Below are positions 1 through 10,257 of a DNA stretch of 64,000 nt, in pieces. Source of the stretch: Epithemia pelagica (lineage: Eukaryota > Bacillariophyta > Bacillariophyceae > Surirellales > Surirellaceae). Position numbers and translations under genes: made by a program. The stretch covers positions 682,001 through 746,000 of the forward strand of contig OX337236.1 in the NCBI GenBank assembly GCA_946965045.2, read 5' to 3'. Under the pieces are notes generated by a model. That model was not told the origin of the DNA, did not search any database, and worked only from the letters and a program-made list of their open reading frames with translations. Every line of letters begins with the position of its first letter. The first letter of the stretch is position 1.

Positions 1-253
1 GCAGACGACGCCTTGCCACAAACAAAAACAATCACATGTTCTAGCAAGTTGCAGTACACCCTCGAGTGGGGGAGGCCTTGGCGATCCCAACGCAGCCACC
101 ATCGCTACCGGCGGAGCAAGACGTATCGAATCGATACACCAAGAACAACAAAAACTGCAAAACGAGTGGAACGATTCGACGGTTCGCTCACCAAAAAGGG
201 TTCTTGCCATGGACAAAAAAGCAAGTCCTGCACAAAACAGTAGTGCCACAGCA

Positions 254-1668
254 TTAGAGGGACTCCATGTCGTCTTCCAAACCCCCACCACCACCATTAC
301 CCCATTCTTGACGCATCTGGTCCTCTTCCTCTTTGTCATCATCATCCGATTCGAACAAGTCTTGAAACAACAATCGTTCTTCCTCCTCGGTGCCACCAAA
401 AAGGGGGATGAACGCAAGGTTGTTCCTCATAGCATTGTATTCACTGGTACTACTAGTGGACAATGACAACATGTTTGTTGGGGTCGTTGTTGCTGTCCCC
501 ATGGTAGAAGACAAGGGCTGGTTGTACATGTTATCCATGGATGGTACTGCTGCTGTTGTTGCAGTAGAGTCTGGATGGTGGAAGGAAGGGACGATACTTC
601 GAGACCTTTTGGGGTTTGGTTCGGCCAGATCCGCGTCCGTTTCGTGTTGTTCTTGTTGTTGTGGTTCCAGCTGTTCCAACGACCAGTTGGCATTTGGTCC
701 TGGCGCCAAATACTGAAGCCTTGTTTCTTGTGTTTCTCGGGACGACGAGGCACCTGTGGGAGGGTATTGATGTGTAAATGGCTCTGTAGGCGGATGAACA
801 TTGGGCCACGAGACGGTACGTCGCGCCGGTCGTTTCTTGGTGCTGGGAGACGCCGCAGCGTCCGGTACCTCACTGGCACTGGCCCGTCGCTGCTTACTGG
901 CCACGCGACTGCGGAGAAACGTACTGCTGTTATTCGTATTCGGGGAAAAGTGGAAAGGCACCAAGGATCGTGGCCGCCGTGCTGGTTTTTGTGGTGTCGG
1001 TTGTTGTTCTTGTTCTTGTCGAGGAGAACCAACGGTGAATGACTCATTTTCTTCTTCTGGTCGTCGTCGTTCCAAACTCTGCTGCTGCTGCTGTTGTTGG
1101 TGCTGGTTTTGCTTGGAGCTGCGGGCCGCCACCATGTCGCGAAAGGCATGACTGCATTTGCGATGCACCTCCTTCTCGTTCAAGGGCACGTACGTGTGGG
1201 TGTCGGTGGACCATTTCAAAAAGCGACCGCCACTTTGACGAATGGTATTGGCCACCGTTTCAATCATTTCGCTCTTGGCCAAGCGGTCGGGAGCCTCCAT
1301 GTACTGGGCCAAATACAGAGACAAAAAGACGCGCATGCGACGATTGCCAATATTGTTAAAGGCCGACTTGTCTCGTCGACACAAGACATCGTACGGGCCA
1401 ATGACAACGCTGCTGCTCGAATGGGCGGTTGTCGTACTCCTCGGGAAGCCGCAGCAGTGGCAACCACCGGTGTGGAGCCATGTTCCTCCTCCGGATCATC
1501 CTCTCCGGTAACACTGGTCGGTGTACCGGTACGGCTTGGATCCTCCGTGACATTGTTGTGGTTCTTGTTGTTGTCGGCAGCAACTTTGAGTACTGCTGCT
1601 GAACGGTCCTGCTGTACGGTTTGTGCCTGGTTCGTTTGCTCGGTGGATCCGGACATTGAGGATTCCAA
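254..1668 (-). CDS. DUF6824-like protein (diatom-type), N-terminus uncertain
   Basis: The N-terminal domain runs GPYDVLCRRDKSAFNN, then GNRRMRVFLSLYL, GGRFLKW and CSHAFRDMV. It is about 85 residues long, matches the product of the gene at 6695, and corresponds to DUF6824, a stramenopile domain of unknown role. The rest is low-complexity: a poly-Gln run, Ser/Thr-rich stretches and an acidic tail ending DDMESL. The domain frame is open from the stop at 254 back to about 1495 but has no ATG upstream of the domain. A different frame starting at ATG 1668 (MESSMSGSTEQTN) is open and protein-like up to the domain. No strong GT-AG intron of the right length joins the two; a weak GTCCGG donor near 1654 spliced to an AG near 1416 would. 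The domain is secure. The first exon is a guess, and a frameshift in the gene or the assembly is possible. Confidence 0.6.
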
Positions 1669-2675
1669 CAGTCTCTGCCCAACTACGAGTTGCTTGTGGG
1701 TATCAAGGAGAAGTCGTCAAGGGTGTCGTTATTGTTGTTGCTCTTCTTATTATTATTCTTATTCTTCTTTTGGATGTTGGTGTCGAAGAATTTGTGGTGT
1801 CAAACGACAAAAGAGGCTTGTGAGATTCCGTAGATTCGTGGATGGATACAAGGGTGATGGTGTTTTCGATGGTGGGTCTCGGGGTTTTGTGAGAAATCTT
1901 GTGGAACTGATTGGAACTGTCGGAGGAATACAATCGATCATCCTTTAAGTGGTACGACTTCGCATTTGAAACGACCGTCTCCTCACCAATGAAATTGTAC
2001 CAAGGATGCTAGAACGATTGCGTTTTGATACTTTGGTATCTTGTTTCATTCCTTTTGTTGCGTGTGTTCTTTTTGTTATCAATGCTGCTCAAGAATCCTT
2101 GTGTGCGTTTCGTGGCTGTCTTGTTGAGTAAGATGTTGGCTGTTGTTCGTTCTTGAGACGATCGTCGCAAGCTGGATAAGGACAGAAACAACCGTCACTC
2201 TTTCCGACCATGTCTTCAACATTCTCTATAAGGAAGAGGGAAATGAGGATTGTGAAAAGAGTGGACAAGAGGACGGCACACGCACGATTGTAATGTCTCA
2301 AATCTCAAATCGTGAGGATAATGAGACGACCAAGGTCCCAGTACTGTTATGTTCTATAGTAAAATTTAGGACAGGGTCGTCACCTGAACCTTCCTCAATG
2401 TTCTCACTGTTTCAGATCTTCACGAGAAGATACTTATCAAGGTTCTCGTTGGGCGCGGTTGAGCGTAAAACGTCCGAGCAGTCCCAACCGAATTCGCATT
2501 CATATTAATATACTTCAGCTCATAGAGAATATTTTCACTATAGGATAAAGTGTACGTTAAGAATATCCTTTGGGAGAGGGGTCGCACATACACGGCCCCT
2601 TCTTTCGCGACTGAGAAAGGATCTTTGTTGTGTTCTTGACCATGAGATCCTCCAAAGTGTTTCGTTCGTGTCGTC
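1669..2675. other. Intergenic region, divergent promoters
   Basis: This stretch of about 1 kb lies between two genes transcribed away from each other. I see only short, unconvincing frames and no RNA gene or repeat. It should hold the promoters of both neighbours. Confidence 0.5.
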
Positions 2676-5066
2676 ATGGCAGATCCAGAGACCTTGTCGT
2701 CGGAAATCCTTCCCTCCAACGCACTTTCTTTTACGGACCACCATGGCGAAACCGTTTCCATGGCAAAGGACGAGATGAAAGAAACAGAGGCAACAACCGC
2801 AACACCTCGCATTTCTGGGTACCAAGACTTGCTCCAAACACTCTTGGATCATGTGACGCTCGCGGATCATGATTTTGATTGGTACTCCTCTTCGATTCTG
2901 AGGGGTGGTATTCTCTTGACGGGAAGTGCTGGAGTGGGCAAAACATTTTTGGTCTCGTTTCTCGCTCATTGCTTGACCACTCGGCAAACACCACGGAGTA
3001 ATAGTAGCAGTAGCAGCAATACGCTGGGATCTAGACCCGTCCAATGGCAGATTCAGTGGAACAGTGTCCATTCCTTGTGGTTGCGCGTTGCCGAACGTCC
3101 ATGGGCGACGGTTGAAGAAATTGCCTCGTGGATCGCACCAGGCATTACACACAACGACGACGCGCCGTCGTTACCCGAACCAGTTCCTGGCATTGACGGC
3201 AGCGACACCAGCTATAGCAGCAACATGCCAATGGTACGAACCTTGGTAGTATTGGACGATTTGGAAGTGTTATTGTCCAGTCCCATTGCTTCCTCCTCGT
3301 CGTCGATGGGCGACCACGATCCGAAGGACAGTGTCGTCACCACCACAACGACGACACGTTCCTCCGAACTCCAACGACTGCAAGCTGCCGTGATGCACGT
3401 TCTCGATCATGTCATCACGAATCCAAGGTTGGTCCAAGTCATTGGCATGGCCCAACAAGCTGCATCATCTTCCTCACTGGCACCGTGGCTCACCAAAGTC
3501 CATCGACTGGATTGTCACATTCACATGGAACCACCGACCCAATGGCAACGACAAGAATTGTTGGAAACCATGCTGACTGCACTCCTTGGTCATTCTCGCA
3601 CTCCACCACCACAACAACCACAACAGGCCAGAGACGACGAGCCACGAGCAACCACCAAAATCGCAAGCGAGACTGGTAATACCATCCCCACTACGACGAC
3701 AATGCCGCAAGTGCCGTTGTGGGCCGATTCCTTGGCGACGGTCACGGCTGGCTTTGTGGCGGGCGATTTGGTACACTTGTGTTTGCAAGCCCATTTGCGA
3801 GCCGAGGCTCGCTTGGAATCAACCGCCGTTTCCGGGGAGACTGCTGGAGAAAACGACCCTAGTACTACGGGCCGTGTGGAGTGGGACGATTTGGCGCACG
3901 TGGCCCAATCCATGACACCGTCGCAATTGGAATATTTGGATGTGATTCGACCGCCCATGGGTGTCACGGTCCCCGATTCCAGGGATACTACTCGCAGTAA
4001 CAGTAGTAGCGACACGGTGACGATGGATCCACGACATTCCTACCGACACTGGTACACACACCATCAAGACTGTTGGAAAGGCTTTATCGGTTACGAGACG
4101 CTCAAGAAACATGTCTTTCGTTCCATTGTGTTGCCATGGAGACAATTGCTCTTCCTCTCCAACAACAAAACGAAACAACAGCAACCACGCTCAACGACTC
4201 TGGACCGCGATTCCACCCATGACTCATCTCCAACAACTACAACAACCATACTAACACCACCCCGTGGTGTCGTGTTTCACGGTCCTTCCGGTTGTGGCAA
4301 ATCGTTGGCCGCCACCTGTTTGGCTGCCTCGTGTGGATTGCCCATGATTCGGGTGCGTCCGGCTGATATTTTGGACAAGTGGTTGGGTGGTTCCGAGGCG
4401 GCCCTACGGTCCATCTTTCAACGGGCCCGCGGCGCTGCGCCGTGTATTTTGTTCTTGGAGGAACTTGATGCCTTGGCCACCAATCGACAAGAAGACCAAG
4501 ATGGTGGTGGTGGTGGTGGTGGTGACACGACCGGTGTCATGTCGAGACTCTTGTCCACGTTTTTGAATGAATTGGATGGAGTCACGACACTTTCGTCGTC
4601 CGGTGGTGCTGGTCGCGTGTTGGTGGTGGCCTGCACCAATCGCATGGAAAGTTTGGATGCCGCCTTGTTGCGACCGGGACGATTGGAGGAACATGTCCAA
4701 GTGCCACCCCCGTCACGAAGCGATGTTCCTTTGATTTTACGACACTACTTTTCCTGGCCACCCAAGACTCGAGACACCAAGGCTTCGCCCTTGTTTGTCG
4801 ACAATGAGGTCAATCTCGAGCACTTGGCAACTCGCTTGACAAAACACAATTCCTCACTCGATATTACAGCCGCTAGCCTAGAAGGGCTGGCACGGGAAGC
4901 CGTATTCCGATGCATTCGAAAACAAACCATGACGGTTTCGGATGGGGAAGAGGATGATCACACAGACTCTACTCGTAACGATCACGACGACGACGTGTTT
5001 TCTCCCAAACTGGTATCTCTCGCAGATATTGAAGAGGCCATGGAAGCTCTGCATCTATTGGGATAA
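2676..5066 (+). CDS. Tandem (type II) AAA+ ATPase, PEX1/AFG2/CDC48-like
   Basis: A 796-residue protein with two AAA modules. D1 has a Walker A at about residues 82-90 (TGSAGVGKT) and a Walker B at 191-200 (VVLDDLEVLL), where the catalytic Glu is Asp; PEX1-type D1 modules are similar. D2 has Walker A GPSGCGKS near 534, a pore-loop region with KWLGGSE, Walker B ILFLEELDAL near 592, a sensor-1 region ACTNR and arginine fingers in LLRPGRLEE near 668. D2 looks active and D1 looks regulatory. The family remodels protein complexes with ATP. There is no large N-domain, so the protein is shorter than PEX1 and closer to AFG2/SPATA5L1 size; the subfamily is not settled. Poly-Gln/Thr/Gly insertions fall between motifs. 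The ATG sits in a good context (GTCATGG). No introns are needed. Confidence 0.85.
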   Translation: MADPETLSSEILPSNALSFTDHHGETVSMAKDEMKETEATTATPRISGYQDLLQTLLDHVTLADHDFDWYSSSILRGGILLTGSAGVGKTFLVSFLAHCLTTRQTPRSNSSSSSNTLGSRPVQWQIQWNSVHSLWLRVAERPWATVEEIASWIAPGITHNDDAPSLPEPVPGIDGSDTSYSSNMPMVRTLVVLDDLEVLLSSPIASSSSSMGDHDPKDSVVTTTTTTRSSELQRLQAAVMHVLDHVITNPRLVQVIGMAQQAASSSSLAPWLTKVHRLDCHIHMEPPTQWQRQELLETMLTALLGHSRTPPPQQPQQARDDEPRATTKIASETGNTIPTTTTMPQVPLWADSLATVTAGFVAGDLVHLCLQAHLRAEARLESTAVSGETAGENDPSTTGRVEWDDLAHVAQSMTPSQLEYLDVIRPPMGVTVPDSRDTTRSNSSSDTVTMDPRHSYRHWYTHHQDCWKGFIGYETLKKHVFRSIVLPWRQLLFLSNNKTKQQQPRSTTLDRDSTHDSSPTTTTTILTPPRGVVFHGPSGCGKSLAATCLAASCGLPMIRVRPADILDKWLGGSEAALRSIFQRARGAAPCILFLEELDALATNRQEDQDGGGGGGGDTTGVMSRLLSTFLNELDGVTTLSSSGGAGRVLVVACTNRMESLDAALLRPGRLEEHVQVPPPSRSDVPLILRHYFSWPPKTRDTKASPLFVDNEVNLEHLATRLTKHNSSLDITAASLEGLAREAVFRCIRKQTMTVSDGEEDDHTDSTRNDHDDDVFSPKLVSLADIEEAMEALHLLG

Positions 5067-5124
5067 CCACAAAACTCTGCATTCTGGTTCGCTCGTGTCT
5101 TTCTGAGGCATTGTTCTGAGACTC

Positions 5125-5149
5125 TCATGATATGATCACCATATCATGA
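5125..5149. repeat. Perfect hairpin in 3' flank of AAA gene
   Basis: Ten-base arms (TCATGATATG and CATATCATGA) flank a 5-base loop about 60 bases after the stop codon. It may be a 3'UTR structure. I know of no conserved function. Confidence 0.5.
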
Positions 5150-5710
5150 TGCTCCGGATAAGGCGATCTTTGATGGCGATGCCGTACGGAAAGCACGAAT
5201 GACATATGCAACATGAGCTGATCTAAGGATGAGTGATTCTCGCAAGAGTCTTCAGTGTGGTTACGAGGTCAACGTCCATGGCGGGCGAACCACAATGAGC
5301 TTTGCTCGCAAAAGAGAATAACCTGCTCCTTTTTGCTTTGTAGTTTGTAGGTATTCGCTAAGGCGGGCTTGTCAGCAGTGATTGACTAAATTTTAGTTTT
5401 GCTTCAGCTGAATACATCAAGCTTGTACATTGCTCTTTGGATTGCCGCTGACTACGTCGTAGATGGATTTTATTCATTTCATTTCACGCGAGTTGCCATA
5501 TATTTGAAAATATGAGGGTACAATCGAAGTGTTTCTGGAATTCATCGATTGGGTTCCTTGTCATGGCCTTTTCCGAGCGGTCGTATACCATCATGGTACA
5601 CTCTCCGTTACATTCAATGATTCAGATTTTCTGGTGCGAATTTTGCGCGAGCATAGCGTCTATCATTCTACACTTTATCTCACACTGGATCGAAGTGCTT
5701 CTTACCGCGC
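5150..5710. other. Intergenic, no gene seen
   Basis: This is AT-richer than the flanking genes and has only short open frames with no family resemblance. Confidence 0.4.
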
Positions 5711-6323
5711 TTAACCCTTTCAGCCCGGCAAGTCAAATTTTTGACAATTATGTCAGTCATTTCACTTTTTTAGTGACCGCACAAACTACTTAACAAAAAA
5801 GTCAAAATACTCTATGGGTATATCAATCCACGTCACTCCACGTATGCCTAATCTATAGGGAGTGTTCGCCCAGGACTCACCTCCTCTTCGTTTGAAAGTG
5901 ATCATTGATCTTGTGATACCATAGGAGACCATGGACTCTACAAGAGAGTCGGGTTGTCCATTGGTGTTGATGAGAAGTGGTTTTTGGGGTTTTGTATGAA
6001 AATGGGAAATTGGCGATTTCATAACAAGCAGCCGTCAAAATACAAAGTTCTGACTATCGTACGAAAGTACATTACAATACGCTTCATATGTGACAAACAG
6101 TAGGCCTATAACATATTGGTCATTGAAATATGATCGTTGCAAAATCACAAATTTGCAAATTTGGAAAATGACGATATTGTCATCATTTTTTGAATCACGA
6201 GTTGTTGGTCATAACTCACGTTCACGTGGCATTTTGTTAATTGGATTGCAATTTTGTTATGTATTTTTGGTGACAAATTTGTCAGTGACCGGGCCAAAAA
6301 AAGTGCCGGGCTGAAAGGGTTAA
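5711..6323. mobile_element. Non-autonomous piggyBac-type element (MITE)
   Basis: The ends are perfect 20-bp inverted repeats, TTAACCCTTTCAGCCCGGCA at 5711-5730 and its reverse complement at 6304-6323. The outermost TTAA on each side is the target-site duplication and the element itself begins CCC and ends GGG, which is the piggyBac arrangement. Inside the ends are further short palindromes such as GACAAATTTGTC and paired AGTGACC motifs. The 605-bp interior has only short frames and no recognisable DDE transposase, so it would need a transposase supplied in trans. The perfect ends suggest recent movement. Confidence 0.82.
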
Positions 6324-6694
6324 TTTTCCCATATGTGCTCGCGATACACAGCGTCCACAATCCACAACAGCGAACAAACGTCAGAATTCAGACCCACGAC
6401 CCACGCGCTTTGGAAGATGGCGTGTACATCTCTCACAAAAATTGCAGATCAACAAAGAAACTGCAAGAATTCTAGAACGTGTCCATCAGTCTCACAACTT
6501 TTATTTGAGGGGCACTTGAAACACAAGTGCGTGAAGAATGAATGTTGGGCCTTTTGGGGAAAAATATTCCCTGAACAATCAGCCTCAAGAAGAGTCTGTA
6601 CATCCATCAAAGAGCAATGACATTGCCGAAAACGACGTGAGGGACCAGGACAGCTTAACCAAAAACGTATCTTCCTTGTCAACCCAGGAAAAGT
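6324..6694. other. Upstream region of DUF6824-like gene
   Basis: About 370 bases without a supported gene. A frame open from 6538 to 6723 reads as protein-like but is out of frame with the gene that starts at 6695. A possible donor (GTGAGG) and a pyrimidine-rich acceptor (TGTCAACCCAG, ending about 6687) may mark a 51-bp intron in the 5' leader. Confidence 0.35.
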
Positions 6695-7936
6695 ATGGCG
6701 CTCATGGGATTTGGTCCATATGATGTAATTTGCGGTCGCGACAAGCAGGCATTTAACAATGTTGGCAATCGTCGAATGCGAGTCTTCTTGACCTTGTACT
6801 TGCCTCAATATTTGGACTCCAAAACTCGAAAGGGCAAAAGCAAAATCATTCGGACTGTCGTAGAAACTATGCAAGCCGGTGGGGGTCGCTTTCTCAAGTG
6901 GAATCGAACGGAAAAATCATTTTCGGAGCTTTCAGACAAGGAGGCCCACGCCAAGTGCAGTCATGCATTCCGAGATATGGTGACTGCGCGAGTTACGGTT
7001 TGTGCCAACAATCAAGGGACTGCACCCAAAAAGGGTCGGTCTCGATCGTTGGTATCCATTCACGGGAGTGTAGCCAATACCTACTCTTGGTCGCCAACTG
7101 GCGCAGAGACTAGTGCTACGCCGGCAATACCTACTCGAAGTAAAGTACGTCGAGCGCTTTCTTGTCCAAGCACAATGCAGGGAAGTGGTTCCGATTCCTC
7201 CAGTAACAGTAGTGCTCCTCCGACATTTTCGAGAGATGGGCATGAAACGGAAGACGTCCTACCTGAGGACACGAAACAATCAGCCGAAAATCGTGGAGGT
7301 GGAGAACCAATGAAAGGATTATTGTTGGATGGACCCGAGGACGAAGATGAGTGGGACGAAGAAGGAGAATATGATTGGACGAACAGCAAGCCCGTATCGC
7401 GTGCAACACCCGAACGATATGGAATGAGCATGCGCCGAGAACCGTTTCAGGCCGCCATTGCAGAGGATGGCTTTGATCCTGACACGTTGTCGCTTCCTCC
7501 CGGAAACCCGACTACTTTCCCGGCGTCAATGACCATGGGACATTCCGATGGAGCAAATCAAGAGAGATTGGATGAGCAACCAAAGCTTGGTGTTCCTGTG
7601 GACAGTATCGTGTTCTACAAAGACGATCCAATGGAACTCGACGAACAACCAGAGCCACCAAATCGTCAGGGCGTTGAAAATGTCGAAGAAATTTGTCAGG
7701 AAGAGACTAGTATTAGTCCAAAAGTGATTGATATGATGTTTTCATCGGACGAGCACCATATCGATGAGGAGGAAGAACGAAAACTCTTCCAAGATTTCTT
7801 TACAGATGGAATTCAGGACGCAAAGATGGATGATCCACCCAACTTCGCAGTTATGGAGGAAGAGGACGCTACCGATATCAAAAATGAGGATACATTTGTA
7901 GGAGCTAACAAAACAGATAACAATAGTGTCACATAA
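6695..7936 (+). CDS. DUF6824-like protein (diatom-type)
   Basis: A 413-residue protein. Residues about 8-95 form the DUF6824-like domain (GPYDVICGRDKQAFNN, GNRRMRVFLTLYLPQYL, GGGRFLKW, KCSHAFRDMV), closely matching the gene at 254-1668 on the other strand. The remainder is disordered and strongly acidic, ending with clusters such as DEEEERKLFQDFF, which also resembles the partner's ERLLFQDLF tail. The pair are therefore paralogues conserved at both ends. A basic domain followed by an acidic disordered tail suggests a nuclear or regulatory role, but that is inference; the family function is unknown. The ATG at 6695 is the first in frame and lies just before the domain. An earlier exon cannot be excluded. 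Confidence 0.78.
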   Translation: MALMGFGPYDVICGRDKQAFNNVGNRRMRVFLTLYLPQYLDSKTRKGKSKIIRTVVETMQAGGGRFLKWNRTEKSFSELSDKEAHAKCSHAFRDMVTARVTVCANNQGTAPKKGRSRSLVSIHGSVANTYSWSPTGAETSATPAIPTRSKVRRALSCPSTMQGSGSDSSSNSSAPPTFSRDGHETEDVLPEDTKQSAENRGGGEPMKGLLLDGPEDEDEWDEEGEYDWTNSKPVSRATPERYGMSMRREPFQAAIAEDGFDPDTLSLPPGNPTTFPASMTMGHSDGANQERLDEQPKLGVPVDSIVFYKDDPMELDEQPEPPNRQGVENVEEICQEETSISPKVIDMMFSSDEHHIDEEEERKLFQDFFTDGIQDAKMDDPPNFAVMEEEDATDIKNEDTFVGANKTDNNSVT

Positions 7937-8306
7937 GAAGCAACCGGAAGAGCGTCGTATATATGCTTTGTCCTTGACAAGGCACACTTTCGTCACTGCA
8001 AACTTCATCTTGACCTGTCGGTGGATGTAATGATCTTTGTTGTCATTACCCCATATGTGTTTATGAGTGAGTGCTTTGTGTAATGTACTGTTGTTTCCTG
8101 TCAGTTGATGGTTACAAACGCTCCATCTGGAGCCGTTTGTATGCTTTCAAAAGAAATCTATATGCAATGCAGTACTAATAGAACAGGACACTTTTAATTC
8201 TCGTAGTGTCCATGAATCAATAACATTTCCAAGCTCGCTGTATAGAACACACCATCACCATGAATCCTCGTCCTCCTTTTTCCACTCAGCTAGCAGCTGC
8301 CATTCT
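7937..8306. other. Intergenic, convergent 3' ends
   Basis: About 370 bases between converging genes. I see no coding frame or repeat of note. Confidence 0.4.
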
Positions 8307-9378
8307 TTAATAGGCCGGTGCTTGTTCGGGCATGTCATTAAGGTTTCCACCAAAGTTGACATTGAATCCTTGATCAACGCCATTGGGACGCGTACACAAC
8401 ATTTCGGGGGTTCCATCCACGACATCCTTGAGACGTGGTTTGACTTGTTCTCGTTGCGCCAAGGCCCCCATTTCTTCCATCATGCGTTGAAAGGGTTGTG
8501 CCATGACGTGTCGTTCATGGTTACAAACGTCGACTTCCATTTGCAATGTTTTGAGCAAGAGAGGATGCAAATCTCGCCAGGACCGATCCACGACTTCGTC
8601 CATCAACAAGTACAAGTCTTCGGCCGCGTCATTGTACAATCGCGTCGCCTCTTGCAATTTCTTTTCGTTCCGATCCAATTTGTCACGGGTGGCCTCTGGT
8701 ACGGCCTTGCCATGATCTTCATACTTTTTCACATTTCCCTGTAGGGACTCTACCTTGGATTTGTAATGATCCGCATCGCGTCGCAACTGGTCCGTGGCTT
8801 TCATGTCGGCATTGACACGGGTTGTGACGGTCGTTTCCCATTCCGCCACATAGTCAATGGCAAACTTGTGAAAGTCATCGGCCTGTTTGCGTGTTTGGCG
8901 GTCCAAGTCATCAATCATGACGCTTGCGTAGGTTTCATTGCCTTCTCTTGTATTTTCCGGGCCGTCGTCCGTGGAGGAACCAGCAATCTTTTCCAAGGGA
9001 GTGTCATTACTCATGGCCGATAACGTTTGAGCGACCTGTGGTACGGGGAAACAAGACACATCAGTCGGTTGAGATCCAAAAAAAAGAACGGACTATAACG
9101 CAATGGTAACAAACAACAACACAGCGATTCGTTGGACACGCACGTACCGCGACGCGTGCTTGTGTGGTGTTGAGAAGGGCGGCATGGCGATCTTTGAGTG
9201 CCTTTTTGACAGTCGTCAACCGTTTGCACATGGTATGGTACCGCAGTCTCAAGGCTTCTAATTCTTCCTTTCCATTGGCCGACTTTTCTCCAAAGGACTG
9301 ACGCAAAATGACTCCCATGCGCGTCTTGTTGCCCTTGTTGTTGTTGCTCATCAACGGACCATTGTCGTCGTATCCCAT
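8307..9378 (-). CDS. BAR-domain protein
   Basis: Two exons: 9378-9148 (77 codons) and 9035-8307, joined across a 112-bp intron with donor GTACGT and acceptor CCACAG, giving 319 residues. Almost all of residues 20-265 is helical coiled-coil sequence rich in K/E/R/D, with KSANGKEELEALRLRYHTMCKRLTTVKKALKDR at the start (written here only as its recognisable end, TVKKALKDR) and ETTVTTRVNADMKA, DADHYKSKVESLQ and KLDRNEKKLQEA in the middle. This is the pattern of amphiphysin/BAR dimers, which bind and bend membranes in endocytosis and vesicle traffic. The C-terminus is short (MPEQAPAY), with no SH3 domain. The start is the ATG at 9378. Assignment rests on the helical pattern and is good but not certain. 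Confidence 0.72.
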
Positions 9379-10194
9379 GGTTGGATACTAATGGAGGTTT
9401 TCTTTAACTTTGTAGGCAAAAGAGGAGATGGAGTGGAATCAGAGGCGACAACAACAATACACCTCTGGAATGGATGATCGGTGAACCTTTCGTCCCTGGA
9501 ACACACACACCAAAAGAGGAAAATGTTCTTTGTCCCAATAAAACGACAGGGGAGATGACAAGAAAAAAGCAAGCAACGGTCTTTTTCAAGAAAGAGGCAC
9601 TTGCTTTCAAAACCCCGCTTTCTGAATTTACAAACATCAAATGGAAGATATCCATAATTTAATTTGTATCACTGGGAAGTAAAGTTTGGAGATCGACCCA
9701 ACCAAACCAAAATATAAGCATTCTGGTTGCGCCCAATCGGAGTCGGGGGAAATGGGGGACAAAAAAACGGCAGTCAAGATTTCTATCCCTCTACTTCTAC
9801 TTGGAGTAGCTATTAGCTATTGGGGTTGGATCGATGGGTAGCCGCGCACTCTTCTCTACGTAGAGTAGTTGGCCTACCTATAGATAGCATCAAACGTATG
9901 ATTCCAAGTATTGTATGCGTGTGATCGTTTCTCTCTCTATTATGAGTCTTTATATTCGTCCTGATCCTGTTCTTCGGTATAGAGAACAGGAGCATACAGC
10001 AATGGTGGTGTTGTGAGTGTACGAGTGATGAGTTAGTTGCAACTCTTCCCGTCTTGTCTTGGTGGTGGCCAAAGGGACCACAACGAAACACACAAGCGAG
10101 GATACGCTTGGTAGGTCTATCATGATGACGGCGAAAAATGGAGTTGCGCAAGCCGTGTTGCGTAATTCTTGTTGGAATTCAAAACTTTTGTCTC
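9379..10194. other. Intergenic between BAR and PILS genes
   Basis: This holds the BAR gene promoter and the 3' flank of the transporter gene. No coding frame is convincing. Confidence 0.4.
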
Positions 10195-10227
10195 CTTCTT
10201 CTTCTTCTTCTTCTTCTTCTTCTTCTT
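10195..10227. repeat. (CTT)11 microsatellite
   Basis: An uninterrupted CTT run just beyond the stop codon of the PILS gene (GAA on the transcribed strand). It is followed by GGTGC, as is the second run at 12757-12792. Confidence 0.9.
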
Positions 10228-10257
10228 GGTGCTAGTGATGGTCTTGTCGTTGGTATT

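Noticed and set aside
1094-1948. 284-residue plus-strand open frame
   Set aside because: It is antisense to the DUF6824-like gene and its low-complexity Val/Tyr/Cys sequence has no family resemblance.
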